The notes: generated by a model from the sequence alone, not told the origin. A stretch of DNA of 64,000 nt from Streptomyces xiamenensis (GCF_000993785.3 NZ_CP009922.3:1798001-1862000), one strand, 5' to 3'; positions 1 to 9,710 are shown, counted from the first letter of the stretch. Program-made: numbers and translations.

Positions 1-1059
1 CGCGGGAAGGACGACCAGGATGGCCGGCAGATTGTTGATGAGGTTGGCGAGCACGGCGGCCAGCGCCGCGATCACCAGCAGCCCGGCGAACGAGGAGCCC
101 TGCGGCAGCAGCCGGTCCACCGCGTCCCCCAGGCCGTGGTCCACCACGGCCTTCACCACCACGCCCAGCGCCAGGACGAACAGCAGGAACGGTACGTTCG
201 CCGCCCGTACCAGCACCGGCACCGTCGTACGGCGGGCCGCCAGGCCCCGGACCGCCAGCACCAGCGCACCGGCCAGCGCCGCCCAGGCCGGGTCCGCGCC
301 GGCCAGTGAGGTCAGCGCGAACCCGGCCAGGGTCAGCGCCAGGACGGTCAGCGCGAACACCGGGCGCGGGGCCGGCTCCCGCCGGTCGGTCGGCGCCGAC
401 GGCTCGGTCGGCGCCGACGGCTCCGGCTCCGGAACGGGCACGCCCCGCCCCGCCAGGTCGCCCGCGAACCAGCGGCGGAAGACCACGTACTCCACCGCGA
501 TCGCCGCCAGCCACGGCAGCAGCATCAGCGCCGCGAACCGGGTGAACGTCAGCCCGCTGGCCGCGAACGCCAGCAGATTCGTCAGATTGGAGACCGGCAG
601 CAGCAGCGAGGCCGAGTTCGCCAGATGGGTGCAGGCGTACACGTGCGGACGGGCCGCCGCCCCCACCCGTGCCGCCGTCGCGAAGACGACCGGGGTCAGC
701 AGCACCACCGTGGCGTCCAGGCTCAGCACCGCCGTCACCGCCGCCGCCAGCGCGAACACCCCGGCCAGCAGCCGCCGCGGCCGGCCGCCGCACCAGCGCG
801 CCACCACCCGCCCGGCCGCCGTGAACAGGCCCTCGTCGTCGCACAGCCTGGCCAGCACCAGCACCGCCGCCAAGAAGCCCGTCACCGGGAGCAGTTCGCG
901 GATCTGATGCCATGCGCCGTCGGCCGTCACCAGGCCGAACGCCAGCGCCACCCCGGCCGCGGGCACCGCCGCGACCGCCTCCGGCAGCCCGCGCGGGCGC
1001 CACACCGCGAACACCAGCACACCCAGCAGCAACACCACCGAGAGCGTCTCGGCCACCAA
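1..1059 (-). CDS. ArsB/NhaD-SLC13 superfamily permease, C-terminus cut by window edge
   Basis: An integral membrane ion transporter reads leftward and runs off position 1. About 353 residues are visible, so most of a 400-430 residue family member is present. Seen: alternating hydrophobic helices, a Pro/Glu/Ser-rich linker in the middle (residues about 210-230), and at the window edge the segment NLINNLPAILVVLP, which matches the conserved helical hairpin of ArsB/SLC13-type permeases. The start is uncertain: TTG at 1059 and GTG at 1056 both sit rather far from a GGAGG at about 1075-1079. The substrate (arsenite, Na+/H+, dicarboxylate) cannot be told from sequence, and no arsR or arsC neighbour is visible. 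It diverges from the MMPL gene. Confidence 0.75.
   Translation of the reverse strand, partial: MVAETLSVVLLLGVLVFAVWRPRGLPEAVAAVPAAGVALAFGLVTADGAWHQIRELLPVTGFLAAVLVLARLCDDEGLFTAAGRVVARWCGGRPRRLLAGVFALAAAVTAVLSLDATVVLLTPVVFATAARVGAAARPHVYACTHLANSASLLLPVSNLTNLLAFAASGLTFTRFAALMLLPWLAAIAVEYVVFRRWFAGDLAGRGVPVPEPEPSAPTEPSAPTDRREPAPRPVFALTVLALTLAGFALTSLAGADPAWAALAGALVLAVRGLAARRTTVPVLVRAANVPFLLFVLALGVVVKAVVDHGLGDAVDRLLPQGSSFAGLLVIAALAAVLANLINNLPAILVVLPA
387..422. repeat. 18-bp direct repeat, two perfect copies, inside the permease gene
   Basis: Two abutting copies of an 18-bp unit (387-404 and 405-422). On the minus strand they encode a duplicated EPSAPT hexapeptide in the cytoplasmic linker between the two halves of the permease. 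In-frame slippage repeat; no function beyond linker length is apparent. Confidence 0.8.
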
Positions 1060-1281
1060 CGTACTCAGCGCGTGCCTCCCGGCCGGTGCCCCTGACCCCG
1101 CGGATCACCCGGATCACCGCACCAGTTTCCCACCCGGTGTGACCCACGTCTCGCCGGACGCCGCGTCGGCCATGTCACATTCGGGCCGCCCCGCCCCTCT
1201 CCCCTGGCAACACACGAGTACCCGCCGCCGGCACCGCCGGTGCGCGGGACTCCAGGGCTCCCGGAAGAGGGGACAGGAACC

Positions 1282-3534
1282 ATGTTCGCGAGGCTTTCCG
1301 CGCTGGTGCTCGGGCACCGCCGCGCAGTGCTGTGGGTGGCCGTGCTGCTGGCGCTGATCGGCGGGGCCGGCAGCGCGACCCTGTTCGACGACGTGAAGGG
1401 AGGTGGCTTCACCAATCCCGGCGCGGAGTCCGGGCAGGCCGCCGACGCGCTCGCCGAACACTTCGGGCAGTCGGACCCCAACCTGGTCCTGCTGGTGCAC
1501 GCGCCGGGCGGGGTGGACGACCCCGCGGCGCAGGCGGCAGGCACCGCGCTGGCCGAACGGCTGGCGGACGAGGACGGCGTCAGCGGCGTCATCTCGTACT
1601 GGACCGCGGGCGGCGCCGACCAGTTGCGCTCGGCCGACGGCGAGCGCGCCCTGGTGCTGGCCACCGTGGCCGGCGACGAGACCGAGGCCGGGCACCGGCT
1701 CACCGCGCTGCGTCCCGGCTACGAGGGCGAGCGGGACGGCGTGGACGTCGCCGTCGGCGGCCCCGCCATGATCAACAACGAGGTGAGCGAACTCAGCGAA
1801 CGCGATGTGATCAAGGGCGAGGCCATCGCCTTCCCGATCATGCTCGTCGTCCTGGTGCTGGTCTTCGGCAGCCTCGTCGCCGCCTCCCTGCCGCTGGCCA
1901 CCGGACTGATCACGATCCTCGTCTCGATGGGCCTGCTGTGGGCGATGGCCCAGCTCACCGACGTCTCCGTCCTGGCCGTCAACGTGGTGACGCTGCTGGG
2001 GCTCGGCCTCGCCGTCGACTACAGCCTGCTGATGGTCAACCGGTACCGCGAGGAGCTGCGGGCGGGCCGGGACAGCGCCACCGCCATCCGGGTGATGATG
2101 GGCTCGGCCGGGCGGACCGTGCTGTTCTCCGCGATCACCGTCGCCGTCACCCTCGCCGGGCTCGCCTGGTTCCCGCTGCTGGCCCTGCGCTCCATCGCGT
2201 ACTCGGGCATAGCCATCGCCGTCCTGACCGCGCTCACCACCCTCACCGTGCTGCCCGCGCTGCTCGCCGTGCTCGGCCCGCGCTTCGAGGCCGGCCGGGT
2301 GCTGCGCCGCCGCCGCTCCGCCGCCCAGGAGGACGGCGCCGCCGAGAACGGCTTCTGGCACCGGCTCGCCTCCCTGGTGATGCGCCGCCCCATCCCCTTC
2401 GCCACCCTGGGCACCCTCTTCCTGCTCCTCCTCGGGCTGCCCTTCCTGTCCCTGAACATGGGCTCCCTCGACGAGCGGGCCCTGCCCACCTCCTCCGCCG
2501 GCCGGCAGGTCGCCGAGGTGATGCGCGCCGAGTTCGACAGCGGCGAGAGCATGGCCGTACGGGTGGTGCTGCCCGAGGGCGCCTCCCAGCAGGAGCTCGC
2601 CGCGTACGCCACCGGGCTGTCCGCCCACCCCGACGCCGCCCGGGTGGACGCCGCCACCGGCTCGTACGCCCGGGGCACCCAGGTGGCCCAGCCCGGCCCG
2701 CAGCACGCCGCGCTCACCGCCGGGGAAGGATCGGACGCCGCCACCCTCACCGTGGTGCCCGCCCCCGGTGACCAGGGCCGCGCCGAGCAACTGGTGCGCG
2801 ACATCCGCTCCGGCGCGGCGGCCGAACCGCCCTCGCCCATCCTGGTCGGTGGCCCGGCCGCCGTCGCCCTGGACGGCATCTCCGCCATCACCGACCGGCT
2901 GCCGGTCGCCGCGCTCACCCTGGGCGCCGCCATGGTGGTGCTGCTGTTCCTGCTCACCGGCTCCGTGCTGCTGCCGTTCGTCGCCATGCTGCTCAGCGCC
3001 CTGGGCCTGACCGCCACCTTCGGCGCCCTGGTGTGGGGCTTCCAGGACGGCCATCTGGCCGGGCTGCTCGGCTTCACCGCCACCGGCGCCATCAACGGCA
3101 CCGTGCCGGTGCTGCTGTTCGCCGTCGCCTTCGGCCTGGGCATGGACTACCAGGTGTTCCTGCTCTCCCGCATCCGCGAGGAGTACGAACGCAGCGGTGA
3201 CCCCACCGCCGCCGTGGCGCTGGGCCTGGAACGCATCGGACGCATCGTCACCGCCGCCGCCACCGCCCTGTCGGTCGTGTTCCTGGCGTTCCTCGTCTCC
3301 GACATCAGCTTCATGAAGGCCATGGGCATCGGGCTGCCGCTGGCCGTGCTGATGGACGCCACCCTCATCCGGGGCGCGCTGCTGCCGGCCGCCATGCGCC
3401 TGGGCGGCCGCGCCATCTGGTGGCTGCCCGCGCCGCTGCGCCGCGTCCACGACCGGTTCGGGCTGCACGACGCGGACCCGCACGAGGACGCGGCGGGCGG
3501 CGCACGGCGGGCGGAGCCCGCGCGATTGCCCTAG
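1282..3534 (+). CDS. MMPL/RND family membrane transporter
   Basis: A 750-residue MMPL-type (mycobacterial membrane protein large, RND superfamily) exporter. The start ATG follows GAGGGGACAGG at a suitable distance. Seen: an N-terminal helix (residues about 12-33), an extracellular domain, a helical bundle (about 185-350), a second extracellular domain, and a second bundle (about 550-720), which is the duplicated RND plan. The VDYSLLMVNRYREE and MDYQVFLLSRIREE segments are the two equivalent conserved MMPL motifs. The length is normal. Members export lipids, polyketides or drugs using the proton motive force; the substrate here is unknown. Its stop codon TAG forms the first bases of the -10 box of the next gene. 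Confidence 0.93.
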   Translation: MFARLSALVLGHRRAVLWVAVLLALIGGAGSATLFDDVKGGGFTNPGAESGQAADALAEHFGQSDPNLVLLVHAPGGVDDPAAQAAGTALAERLADEDGVSGVISYWTAGGADQLRSADGERALVLATVAGDETEAGHRLTALRPGYEGERDGVDVAVGGPAMINNEVSELSERDVIKGEAIAFPIMLVVLVLVFGSLVAASLPLATGLITILVSMGLLWAMAQLTDVSVLAVNVVTLLGLGLAVDYSLLMVNRYREELRAGRDSATAIRVMMGSAGRTVLFSAITVAVTLAGLAWFPLLALRSIAYSGIAIAVLTALTTLTVLPALLAVLGPRFEAGRVLRRRRSAAQEDGAAENGFWHRLASLVMRRPIPFATLGTLFLLLLGLPFLSLNMGSLDERALPTSSAGRQVAEVMRAEFDSGESMAVRVVLPEGASQQELAAYATGLSAHPDAARVDAATGSYARGTQVAQPGPQHAALTAGEGSDAATLTVVPAPGDQGRAEQLVRDIRSGAAAEPPSPILVGGPAAVALDGISAITDRLPVAALTLGAAMVVLLFLLTGSVLLPFVAMLLSALGLTATFGALVWGFQDGHLAGLLGFTATGAINGTVPVLLFAVAFGLGMDYQVFLLSRIREEYERSGDPTAAVALGLERIGRIVTAAATALSVVFLAFLVSDISFMKAMGIGLPLAVLMDATLIRGALLPAAMRLGGRAIWWLPAPLRRVHDRFGLHDADPHEDAAGGARRAEPARLP

Positions 3535-3543
3535 CCTGACGAC
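3532..3543 (+). promoter_or_regulatory. Probable -10 element for a leaderless transcript
   Basis: TAGCCT at 3532-3537 matches the actinobacterial -10 consensus TANNNT and lies 6 nt before GTG at 3544, which has no Shine-Dalgarno sequence. The TAG stop of the upstream MMPL gene is part of this hexamer. No good -35 is visible. Confidence 0.5.
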
Positions 3544-4929
3544 GTGGCCGAAGAGACAGATGTGATTGTGCTGGGCATGGGTCCCGGCGGCGAGTACGTC
3601 GCCGGGAAGCTCGCCGCCGCGGGGCTCGACGTGGTGGGTGTGGAGGCCGAACTGGTCGGCGGCGAGTGCCCGTACTGGGCCTGCGTACCCAGCAAGATGA
3701 TGGTGCGCGCCGCCGACCTGATCGCCGAGACCCGCCGGGTGCCCGGCATCGCGGGCACCAGCGAGGTCACACCCGACTTCGGCACCGTCGCGCACCGCAT
3801 CAGGTCCGAGGCCACCGACAACTGGGACGACACCGTCGCCGCCGACCGCTTCACCGACGCCGGCGGGCGCCTGGTGCGCGGCCGGGGGCGGCTGTCCGGG
3901 CCCGGCCGGGTGGCCGTCAAGCCCTCCGACGACGGGCCGGAGACCGAGTACGGGGCGCGGGTCGGCATCGTCATCGCCACCGGCAGCCGCCCCGTCGTCC
4001 CGCCGCTGCCGGGGCTGGCCGGGTCGCCGTACTGGACCAACCGGGAGGCGATCTCGGCCGAGGCCCCGCCGCGCTCCCTGCTGGTGCTCGGCGGCGGTCC
4101 CGTCGGGCTCGAACTCGCCCAGGTGTACTCCCGCTTCGGCACCACCGTGACCGTGGTCGAGGGCGGCGAACGGCTGTTGTCCCGGGAGGAGCCCGAGTCC
4201 TCGCGGCTGATCACCGATGTCCTCACCCGCGAGGGCCTGGTCGTGCACGTCAGCTCGCACGCCACGGCCGTGCGCTACGACGACACCACCGGCTTCACCC
4301 TGAGCCTGGACGACGGCGAGGAACTGACCGCCGAACGCCTGCTGGTGGCCACCGGGCGCGCCCCCGACCTGGCCTCCCTGGGCCTGGAGCACGCCGGTAT
4401 CGAGCTGGAGCCGAAGGCCCGCGCGCTGCCCGTCGACGAGAAGCTGCTGGCGGCGCCCGCGCTGTGGGCGATCGGCGATGTGACCGGCGTCGGCCAGTTC
4501 ACCCATGTCTCCATGTACCAGGCGCAGTTGGCCACCCGCACTATCCTCGGCGAGCAGGCGCCGCCGGCCGACTACCGGGCGCTGCCCCATGTCACCTTCA
4601 CCGACCCGGAGATCGGCTCGGTGGGCCTGACCGAGGCGGCGGCCCGCGAGGCGGGCATCGACGTCCGCACCGGCATGGCCGACCTGACCTCCAGCACCCG
4701 CGGCTGGATTCACCAGGCGGGCAACGAGGGCTTCATCAAGCTCGTCGCCGACGCCAGGCGCCAGGTGCTGGTGGGCGCCACCTCCGCGGGCCCGGCCGGC
4801 GGCGAGGTGCTGTACGGGCTGGCCGTCGCCATCCAGGGCGAGGTCCCGCTGGACCGGCTGCGCCAGATGATCTACTCCTATCCCACGTTCCACCGCGCGG
4901 TGGAGACGGCGCTGGCGGATCTTTCCTGA
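3544..4929 (+). CDS. Pyridine nucleotide-disulfide oxidoreductase (dihydrolipoamide dehydrogenase-like)
   Basis: A 461-residue class I flavoprotein disulfide reductase. Seen: the FAD-binding GMGPGG loop at residues 11-16, a redox-active C42-PYWA-C47 pair in the context [13 protein letters not shown], an NAD(P)-binding GGGPVG around residue 183, the second FAD motif AIGDVTG near 317, and a C-terminal dimerisation domain ending YPTFHRAVE, where lipoamide dehydrogenases and mercuric reductases carry HPT..E. No N-terminal heavy-metal domain and no terminal Cys pair, so mercuric reductase is unlikely. The substrate is unknown. GTG 3544 is chosen because the -10 hexamer TAGCCT lies directly upstream. 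Possible links to the adjacent exporters are not proven. Confidence 0.88.
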   Translation: MAEETDVIVLGMGPGGEYVAGKLAAAGLDVVGVEAELVGGECPYWACVPSKMMVRAADLIAETRRVPGIAGTSEVTPDFGTVAHRIRSEATDNWDDTVAADRFTDAGGRLVRGRGRLSGPGRVAVKPSDDGPETEYGARVGIVIATGSRPVVPPLPGLAGSPYWTNREAISAEAPPRSLLVLGGGPVGLELAQVYSRFGTTVTVVEGGERLLSREEPESSRLITDVLTREGLVVHVSSHATAVRYDDTTGFTLSLDDGEELTAERLLVATGRAPDLASLGLEHAGIELEPKARALPVDEKLLAAPALWAIGDVTGVGQFTHVSMYQAQLATRTILGEQAPPADYRALPHVTFTDPEIGSVGLTEAAAREAGIDVRTGMADLTSSTRGWIHQAGNEGFIKLVADARRQVLVGATSAGPAGGEVLYGLAVAIQGEVPLDRLRQMIYSYPTFHRAVETALADLS

Positions 4930-4966
4930 CCCGCTGATCAACCCCGGGCGCCCCACGCGCGTCCTG

Positions 4967-6733
4967 GTGAGTGTGACCACTGTCGAATCCCCCGGGGCTC
5001 CCCCCGCCTGGCGTGTCCTGCTGAGCTATGTACGGCCGCACCGCTGGGCGCTGGCCGGCGGTGCGTTGCTGGCGCTGGCCACCGGCGCCACGGGCCTCGC
5101 CCTGCCGCTGCTCGCTCAGCGGCTGATCGAGAACCTGTCGGCCGACCGCCCGGTGGGCGGGGCGCTCGCCGTGATGACCGTGCTGATGCTCGCCAACGCC
5201 GTCCTGGGCGGGTTCGGCGCGTACGTGCTGCACCGCACCGCCGAGTCCGTCGTGCTCACCGCCCGCCGCGCGCTCACCTCCTATCTGCTGCGGCTGCGGA
5301 TCACCGCCGTGGACCGCTCGGAGCCGGGCGATCTGCTGTCCCGGGTCACCTCCGACACCACGCTGCTGCGCGGCATGACCACCAACTCGCTGATCGGGCT
5401 GGCCACCGGTGGGCTCACCCTGATCGGCACGCTGGTGATGATGGCCATCGTCGACCTGGTGCTGCTCGGGGTCACGGTCGCCGTCATCGGGGTGATGGCC
5501 GTGGTGATCGGCATCATCGCGCCGCGCATCAACCGGGCCAGCAAGCGGGCCCAGGAGGCGGTCGGCGCCATGGGCACGGCCGTCGAGCGCGTCCTGGGCT
5601 CGCTGCGCACCGTCAAGGCGTCGGGCGCCGAGACCCGCGAGGAGACGGTGGTCCACGAGGCCGCGCAGGACGCGTGGCGGCAGAGCATCCGGGCCGCCAA
5701 GTGGCAGGCGATCGCCGGGAATCTGTCCGGCGTGGCGCTCCAGGCGGCCTTCATCACCGTGCTGGGCGTGGGCGGCGCCCGGGTGGCCACCGGGTCGATC
5801 GAGGTCGGCGCGCTGGTCGCGTTCCTGCTGTACGTCTTCTACCTGATGTCCCCGATCAGTGAGGTGGTGGGCGCCATCACCGGCTACCAGGTCGGGGCCG
5901 CCGCCATCACCCGGATCCAGGAGGTGCGCGACCTGCCCTCGGAGCCCCCGGCCACCACCGCGCCGCCCCGGCCGGCCGCACCGCGCGCCGCCCCGGCCGC
6001 CGTCGCCTTCCACGAGGTCCGCTTCCGTTACACCGACGAACTGCCGGAAGTCCACCACGGGGTGAGCTTCGAGGTGCCGCCGCGCGGCATGACCGCCTTC
6101 GTCGGCCCCTCCGGCGCGGGCAAGACCACGGTGTTCTCCCTCGTGGAGCGGTTCTACGACCCCACCGAGGGCCACATCACGCTGGACGGCCGGAAGCTGG
6201 AGGACTGGGACCTGGCCGAACTGCGCGCCACCATCGGCTACGTCGAGCAGGACGCGCCCGTGCTGTCCGGCTCGCTGCGCGACAACCTGCTGCTGGGCGC
6301 GCCCGAGGCGGACGAGGCGGCGGTGGCCGAGGTGCTGCGCACCACCCGCCTGGAGGGCCTGGTGGAGCGGCTGCCGCAGGGCCTGGAGACCCTGGTGGGG
6401 CACCGGGGCACCAAGCTGTCCGGCGGCGAACGGCAGCGGATCGCGATCGCCCGCGCGCTGCTGCGCCGCCCCCGGCTGCTGCTGCTGGACGAGGCCACCT
6501 CGCAGCTGGACGCCGTCAACGAGGCGGCGCTGCGCGACACGGTGGCGGAGGCGGCGCGCGAGACCACGGTGTTGGTGGTGGCCCACCGCCTGTCCACCGT
6601 GACCTCCGCCGACCGCATCGTGGTGATGGAGGCGGGCCGGGTCCAGGCGGTCGGCACGCATGCCGAACTCGTCGCGGACAACCCGCTGTACGCGGAACTG
6701 GCGGCCACTCAGTTTCTGGCCACGACATCATGA
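4967..6733 (+). CDS. ABC exporter, fused permease-ATPase half-transporter
   Basis: A 588-residue type IV ABC half-transporter (MsbA/BmrA-like) that would work as a homodimer at the cytoplasmic membrane. Seen: a six-helix transmembrane domain in residues 1-320, Walker [10 protein letters not shown] near 381, Q-loop EQDAPVLSG, signature LSGGERQR near 484, Walker [10 protein letters not shown] near 505 and the H-loop VVAHRLS near 537. All catalytic residues are intact. GTG 4967 is used; a second GTG lies two codons on. The family exports drugs, peptides or lipids. The following MerR gene starts 42 bp after the stop, so it may control this exporter. Confidence 0.93.
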   Translation: MSVTTVESPGAPPAWRVLLSYVRPHRWALAGGALLALATGATGLALPLLAQRLIENLSADRPVGGALAVMTVLMLANAVLGGFGAYVLHRTAESVVLTARRALTSYLLRLRITAVDRSEPGDLLSRVTSDTTLLRGMTTNSLIGLATGGLTLIGTLVMMAIVDLVLLGVTVAVIGVMAVVIGIIAPRINRASKRAQEAVGAMGTAVERVLGSLRTVKASGAETREETVVHEAAQDAWRQSIRAAKWQAIAGNLSGVALQAAFITVLGVGGARVATGSIEVGALVAFLLYVFYLMSPISEVVGAITGYQVGAAAITRIQEVRDLPSEPPATTAPPRPAAPRAAPAAVAFHEVRFRYTDELPEVHHGVSFEVPPRGMTAFVGPSGAGKTTVFSLVERFYDPTEGHITLDGRKLEDWDLAELRATIGYVEQDAPVLSGSLRDNLLLGAPEADEAAVAEVLRTTRLEGLVERLPQGLETLVGHRGTKLSGGERQRIAIARALLRRPRLLLLDEATSQLDAVNEAALRDTVAEAARETTVLVVAHRLSTVTSADRIVVMEAGRVQAVGTHAELVADNPLYAELAATQFLATTS

Positions 6734-6762
6734 AGAACGGACGTGGTCAGGCAACGCTCACC

Positions 6763-6775
6763 TAAGCTACGGGAC
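6763..6775 (+). promoter_or_regulatory. Probable -10 element for leaderless merR transcript
   Basis: TAAGCT at 6763-6768 fits TANNNT and is followed by 7 nt (ACGGGAC) and then ATG at 6776, with no ribosome binding site. This decides the start of the MerR gene against the upstream in-frame GTG at 6743. Confidence 0.5.
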
Positions 6776-7108
6776 ATGCGCATTGGGACGCTCGCACACG
6801 CGGCGGGGGTGACCACCAAGACGGTGCGGTTCTACGAACAGGCCGGGCTGCTGCCCGAACCCCCGCGCACCCCTTCCGGCTACCGGGACTATCCGCCGGA
6901 GAGCGCCGACCGGCTGGTGTTCATCAGGACCGCCCAGTCCGCCGGTCTCTCCCTCGCCGAGATCGGTGAGCTGCTGCTGCTCTCGGACACCGACCGTCCG
7001 CCGCCCCCGGACACGGCCCGGGTGATCGCGGGCCACCTGCACCGCATCGAGTCCCGGATCGAGGCGCTCACCCAAACCCGGGACGCCCTGCGGGCCCTGC
7101 GCGGCTGA
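6776..7108 (+). CDS. MerR-family transcriptional regulator
   Basis: A 110-residue regulator. The N-terminal winged helix (residues 1-70) contains the hallmark MRIGTLAHAAGV, TVRFYEQAGLL and SGYRDYP. A coiled-coil dimerisation helix (about 80-110) follows. No C-terminal cysteines typical of metal or redox sensors (SoxR, ZntR) and no separate ligand-binding domain are seen, so the effector is unknown. The leaderless start at 6776 is preferred over GTG 6743. MerR proteins act on promoters with long spacers; the obvious candidate target is the preceding ABC exporter or the gene itself. It converges on the SDR gene across a short terminator. Confidence 0.88.
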   Translation: MRIGTLAHAAGVTTKTVRFYEQAGLLPEPPRTPSGYRDYPPESADRLVFIRTAQSAGLSLAEIGELLLLSDTDRPPPPDTARVIAGHLHRIESRIEALTQTRDALRALRG

Positions 7109-7113
7109 AACGC

Positions 7114-7147
7114 GCCGGGGGCCGGCGCCGCGGGCCCCGCCCCCGGC
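7114..7147. terminator. Bidirectional terminator-like hairpin between merR and SDR genes
   Basis: A 9-bp perfect stem GCCGGGGGC (7114-7122) / GCCCCCGGC (7139-7147) with a 16-nt loop that contains a self-complementary CGGCGCCG. It lies between the convergent MerR and SDR stop codons. No U-tract, as is usual in high-G+C actinobacteria. Confidence 0.6.
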
Positions 7148-7150
7148 CGT

Positions 7151-7912
7151 TCACAGCAGCGCGCCGCCGGAGACCTCCAGGCGCTGGGCGGTGACCCAGC
7201 GCATCCCGGGCGAGACCAGCGCGGCGATGGCGTCGCCGATCTCCTCGGGGCTGCCCACCCGGCCCAGCGCCGTGTGCGCCGCGAGGAAGTCGCGCAGCTC
7301 CGGATCGTCCCGCATCGCGCCGCCGTTGAAGTCGGTGGCGCTCGGCCCGGGGGCCACCGCGTTGACCCGGATGCCGCGCGGCCCCAACTCGCCCGCCAGG
7401 CTGCGGGTCAGGGCCTCGACGGCGGCCTTCGAGGCCGCGTACACGGATGTGCCGGGACTGACGTGCCGGGTCAGGGAGGTCGACACGTTCACGATCCGGC
7501 CGCCGTCGGCGAGGTGCGGCACCAGGGCCTGGATGAGGAAGAACGTGCCCCGGAAGTTGACGCCGACCTGTTCGTCGAAGCGTTCGGGGGTCACCTCCTC
7601 CAGGGCGTCGAAGAGGCCGGTCCCGGCGTTGTTGACGAGGACGTCGAGCCGGTCGTGTCCCCACCGGTCGAGCAGTTCGCCGGTGAGTTCAGCGGCGAAG
7701 CCCCGGAAGCTCCCGGCGTCGCCGATGTCCAGGCGCAGGGCGAACGCCTCGCCTCCCTCCTCCTCGATCATCCGTACCGTCTCCGCGGCTCCGGACGCGC
7801 CGCTCCGGTAGGTGAGGGCGACCTTGATGCCGCGGTGGGCGAGGGCGCGGGCGGTGCTCCGGCCCAGGCCCCGGTTCCCGCCCGTGACCAGGGCATTTCT
7901 CGGTTCGGTCAT
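7151..7912 (-). CDS. Short-chain dehydrogenase/reductase (SDR), FabG-like
   Basis: A 253-residue classical SDR that oxidises or reduces an alcohol/ketone with NAD(P). Seen: cofactor loop TGGNRGLG (residues 10-17) with an Arg favouring NADP(H), NNAG near 94, catalytic Ser in STS (about 145), YAASK (Tyr/Lys pair about 159-163) and the PG motif after the active site. A ribosome binding site AGGAG is placed 5 nt before ATG. It is divergent from a TetR gene with a shared 22-bp inverted repeat between them, so it is very probably the regulated target. The substrate cannot be predicted. Confidence 0.92.
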   Translation of the reverse strand: MTEPRNALVTGGNRGLGRSTARALAHRGIKVALTYRSGASGAAETVRMIEEEGGEAFALRLDIGDAGSFRGFAAELTGELLDRWGHDRLDVLVNNAGTGLFDALEEVTPERFDEQVGVNFRGTFFLIQALVPHLADGGRIVNVSTSLTRHVSPGTSVYAASKAAVEALTRSLAGELGPRGIRVNAVAPGPSATDFNGGAMRDDPELRDFLAAHTALGRVGSPEEIGDAIAALVSPGMRWVTAQRLEVSGGALL

Positions 7913-7963
7913 GTCGGCTCCTGTGGGGTTCCGCGTCCCGCGGACCCGGCTGTCCGCGGAGGC

Positions 7964-7985
7964 TAAGTAAGTAAATGCTTATTTA
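7964..7985. promoter_or_regulatory. Probable TetR operator between SDR and tetR
   Basis: Inverted repeat TAAGTAAG (7964-7971), 6-nt spacer, CTTATTTA (7978-7985), with 7 of 8 arm positions matching. It is strikingly A+T-rich for this genome and sits in the divergent promoter region. TAGCCT at 7990-7995 can serve as a -10 box for tetR. Binding by the adjacent TetR protein is inference from position and symmetry. Confidence 0.6.
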
Positions 7986-8047
7986 TTGCTAGCCTAGGAG
8001 GCGCCCTGATCACTGTCAACCGCCCGCCCGCGCGGGCTGGAGAGCAC

Positions 8048-8620
8048 ATGCCGCCACGCGACGCAGAGACGACGAAGGCCCGGATCCTGGGGGCGGCGCT
8101 CTCGGAGTTCGCCGGACACGGGCACGCCGGCGGACGCATCGAACGGATCGCCAAGGCGGCCGGGACCAACGTCCGGATGATCTACGCCTACTACGGCGGC
8201 AAGGACCAGCTCTTCGACGCCGCGCTCACCAAGGCGATCACCTCCATGGCCGCCGCGGTGCCACCGCGCCCCGATGACCTCGCCGCCTGGGCGGGCGACC
8301 TCTTCGACTACCACCGGCGTGAGCCCACCACGCTGCGGATCACCATGTGGGCCCAGCTCGAACGCCCCCGGTCCGCGTCCGAGCCCATGGACAGCTACCT
8401 CGCCAAGACCACGGCGGTGTCGGCCGCCGAGAGCGCGCCGCTGACCGCCGTCGACCTGCTGGTCCTCATCTACGCGGTGGCCCAGGCCTGGTACCTGAGC
8501 CCGGTGGGCCTGCTGCGGTCCGACGGGCGGGACCCGGAGGACCCCGCCCGCGTCGCGGAACACCGGGAGGCCGTCGTCACCGCCGTGACACGCATGCTGA
8601 ACGCCGGAGGGAACGGCTGA
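8048..8620 (+). CDS. TetR-family transcriptional repressor
   Basis: A 190-residue one-component regulator. The N-terminal TetR HTH occupies residues about 8-58 (TKARILGAALSEFAGHG, then RIAKAAGTNVRMIYAYYGGKDQLF). The C-terminal domain (60-190) is a helical ligand/dimer domain of no recognisable specificity. ATG 8048 follows GGAGAG at good spacing. It probably represses itself and the divergent SDR gene through the 22-bp inverted repeat between them. It converges on the hydrolase gene with only 21 bp between stops. Confidence 0.92.
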   Translation: MPPRDAETTKARILGAALSEFAGHGHAGGRIERIAKAAGTNVRMIYAYYGGKDQLFDAALTKAITSMAAAVPPRPDDLAAWAGDLFDYHRREPTTLRITMWAQLERPRSASEPMDSYLAKTTAVSAAESAPLTAVDLLVLIYAVAQAWYLSPVGLLRSDGRDPEDPARVAEHREAVVTAVTRMLNAGGNG

Positions 8621-8641
8621 GCCCGGGGACGTTCGGGGAGG

Positions 8642-9520
8642 TCAGCGCGCGAGGAGGTCGCGCAGCCGCCGGGTGATGGCGTCGGGGTCCTCCTCGGCCA
8701 TGAAGTGCCCGCAGGAGACCGTGCCGTGGTCGAGGTCCCCGGCCCAGGCGCCCCACAGGGCGGCGGCCTCGTAGCCCAGCTGCGCGCCCCAGTCCTGCTG
8801 GAGGACGGTGACCGGCATGGCCAGCCTGCGCCCCTGCGCGCGGTCGGCCTCGTCGTGCTCGATGTCGATGCCGGCCGAGGCCCGGTAGTCCGCCACGATG
8901 GAGGGGACGGCCGCACGGCAGGCGTCGAGGTAGACCTGGCGCACGGCCGGCGGCACGGCCTCGGGGTCGTTCGCCCAGATGTCCAGGAAGTACGAGAAGA
9001 ACGCGTCCGAGCTGTTCCGGATCATCTCCTCGGCCAGGCCGGGCGGCTGGGCCATCAGGTAGAGGTGGAAGCCGACGGCCGCCCGTACCCCGTGCAGGGC
9101 GTCCCACATGTCCACGGTGGGCAGGACGTCCAGGCAGGCCAGGTGGGTGATGACGTCCGGGTGGTCCAGGCCGGCCCGGAAGGCGACCAGGGCGCCGCGG
9201 TCGTGCCCGGCGAGCGCGAACCGCTCATGGCCCAGGGCGCGGGCCAGCGCGACGATGTCGGCGGCCATGGTCCGCTTGGAGTAGACCTCGGGACCGTCCT
9301 CGGCGGGCTTGTCGCTGGCGCCGTAGCCCCGCAGGTCGGGACAGATGACGGTGTGGTCGGCCGCCAGGTTCCGCGCGACGTGCCGCCACATCAGGTGCGT
9401 CTGCGGGAAGCCGTGCAGCAGCACGACGGGCGATCCTGAGCCGCCCACCGCCACGTTCAGCTCCACACCGTCCGCCACCGCCACCCGCTGGTAGGCGAAA
9501 CCGGGAATGCTCTGCGTCAT
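8642..9520 (-). CDS. Alpha/beta-hydrolase (haloacetate dehalogenase/epoxide hydrolase-like)
   Basis: A 292-residue alpha/beta-hydrolase fold enzyme. Seen: oxyanion motif HGFPQT (36-41), DLRGYGASD (62-70), nucleophile elbow GHDRG with Asp107 as nucleophile, and a C-terminal His272 in SCGHF. An Asp nucleophile in GHDRG is shared by fluoroacetate dehalogenases and soluble epoxide hydrolases. The second substrate-carboxylate Arg of fluoroacetate dehalogenases (four residues after the nucleophile) is Leu111 here, so true haloacetate activity is doubtful. The ATG has a GAAAGG ribosome binding site. A single gene converging on tetR, with no clear pathway context. Confidence 0.85.
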   Translation of the reverse strand: MTQSIPGFAYQRVAVADGVELNVAVGGSGSPVVLLHGFPQTHLMWRHVARNLAADHTVICPDLRGYGASDKPAEDGPEVYSKRTMAADIVALARALGHERFALAGHDRGALVAFRAGLDHPDVITHLACLDVLPTVDMWDALHGVRAAVGFHLYLMAQPPGLAEEMIRNSSDAFFSYFLDIWANDPEAVPPAVRQVYLDACRAAVPSIVADYRASAGIDIEHDEADRAQGRRLAMPVTVLQQDWGAQLGYEAAALWGAWAGDLDHGTVSCGHFMAEEDPDAITRRLRDLLAR

Positions 9521-9710
9521 GGGACTGTGCCTTTCGTTCCGCGGCCCTCGCGCTCCGGGCGCCGGCCGATGCCTCCACCCTGGGGGCCGCGAATCAGCAA
9601 CGGATGAGCACGCGCGGCTCCGTCCGGCCCGCCGCCCGGAGCGGGCGGTGCGAGACCGCGTCCGGTACGTGGCCTGTGCCGGGGATCACGGGCAGCCCCT
9701 GCCGCAGATA

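Noticed and set aside
3544..4929. Mercuric reductase
   Set aside because: No N-terminal metal-binding domain, no C-terminal vicinal Cys and no merR/merT context.
1114..4980. Very long minus-strand open frame of about 1288 codons
   Set aside because: Antisense to the MMPL and reductase genes; composition is a codon-shadow (Gly/Gln/His/Arg-rich), no family motif and no ribosome binding site.
8642..9520. Fluoroacetate dehalogenase as a firm assignment
   Set aside because: The GHDRG nucleophile motif fits, but the second substrate Arg is Leu111; only the broader family is supported.
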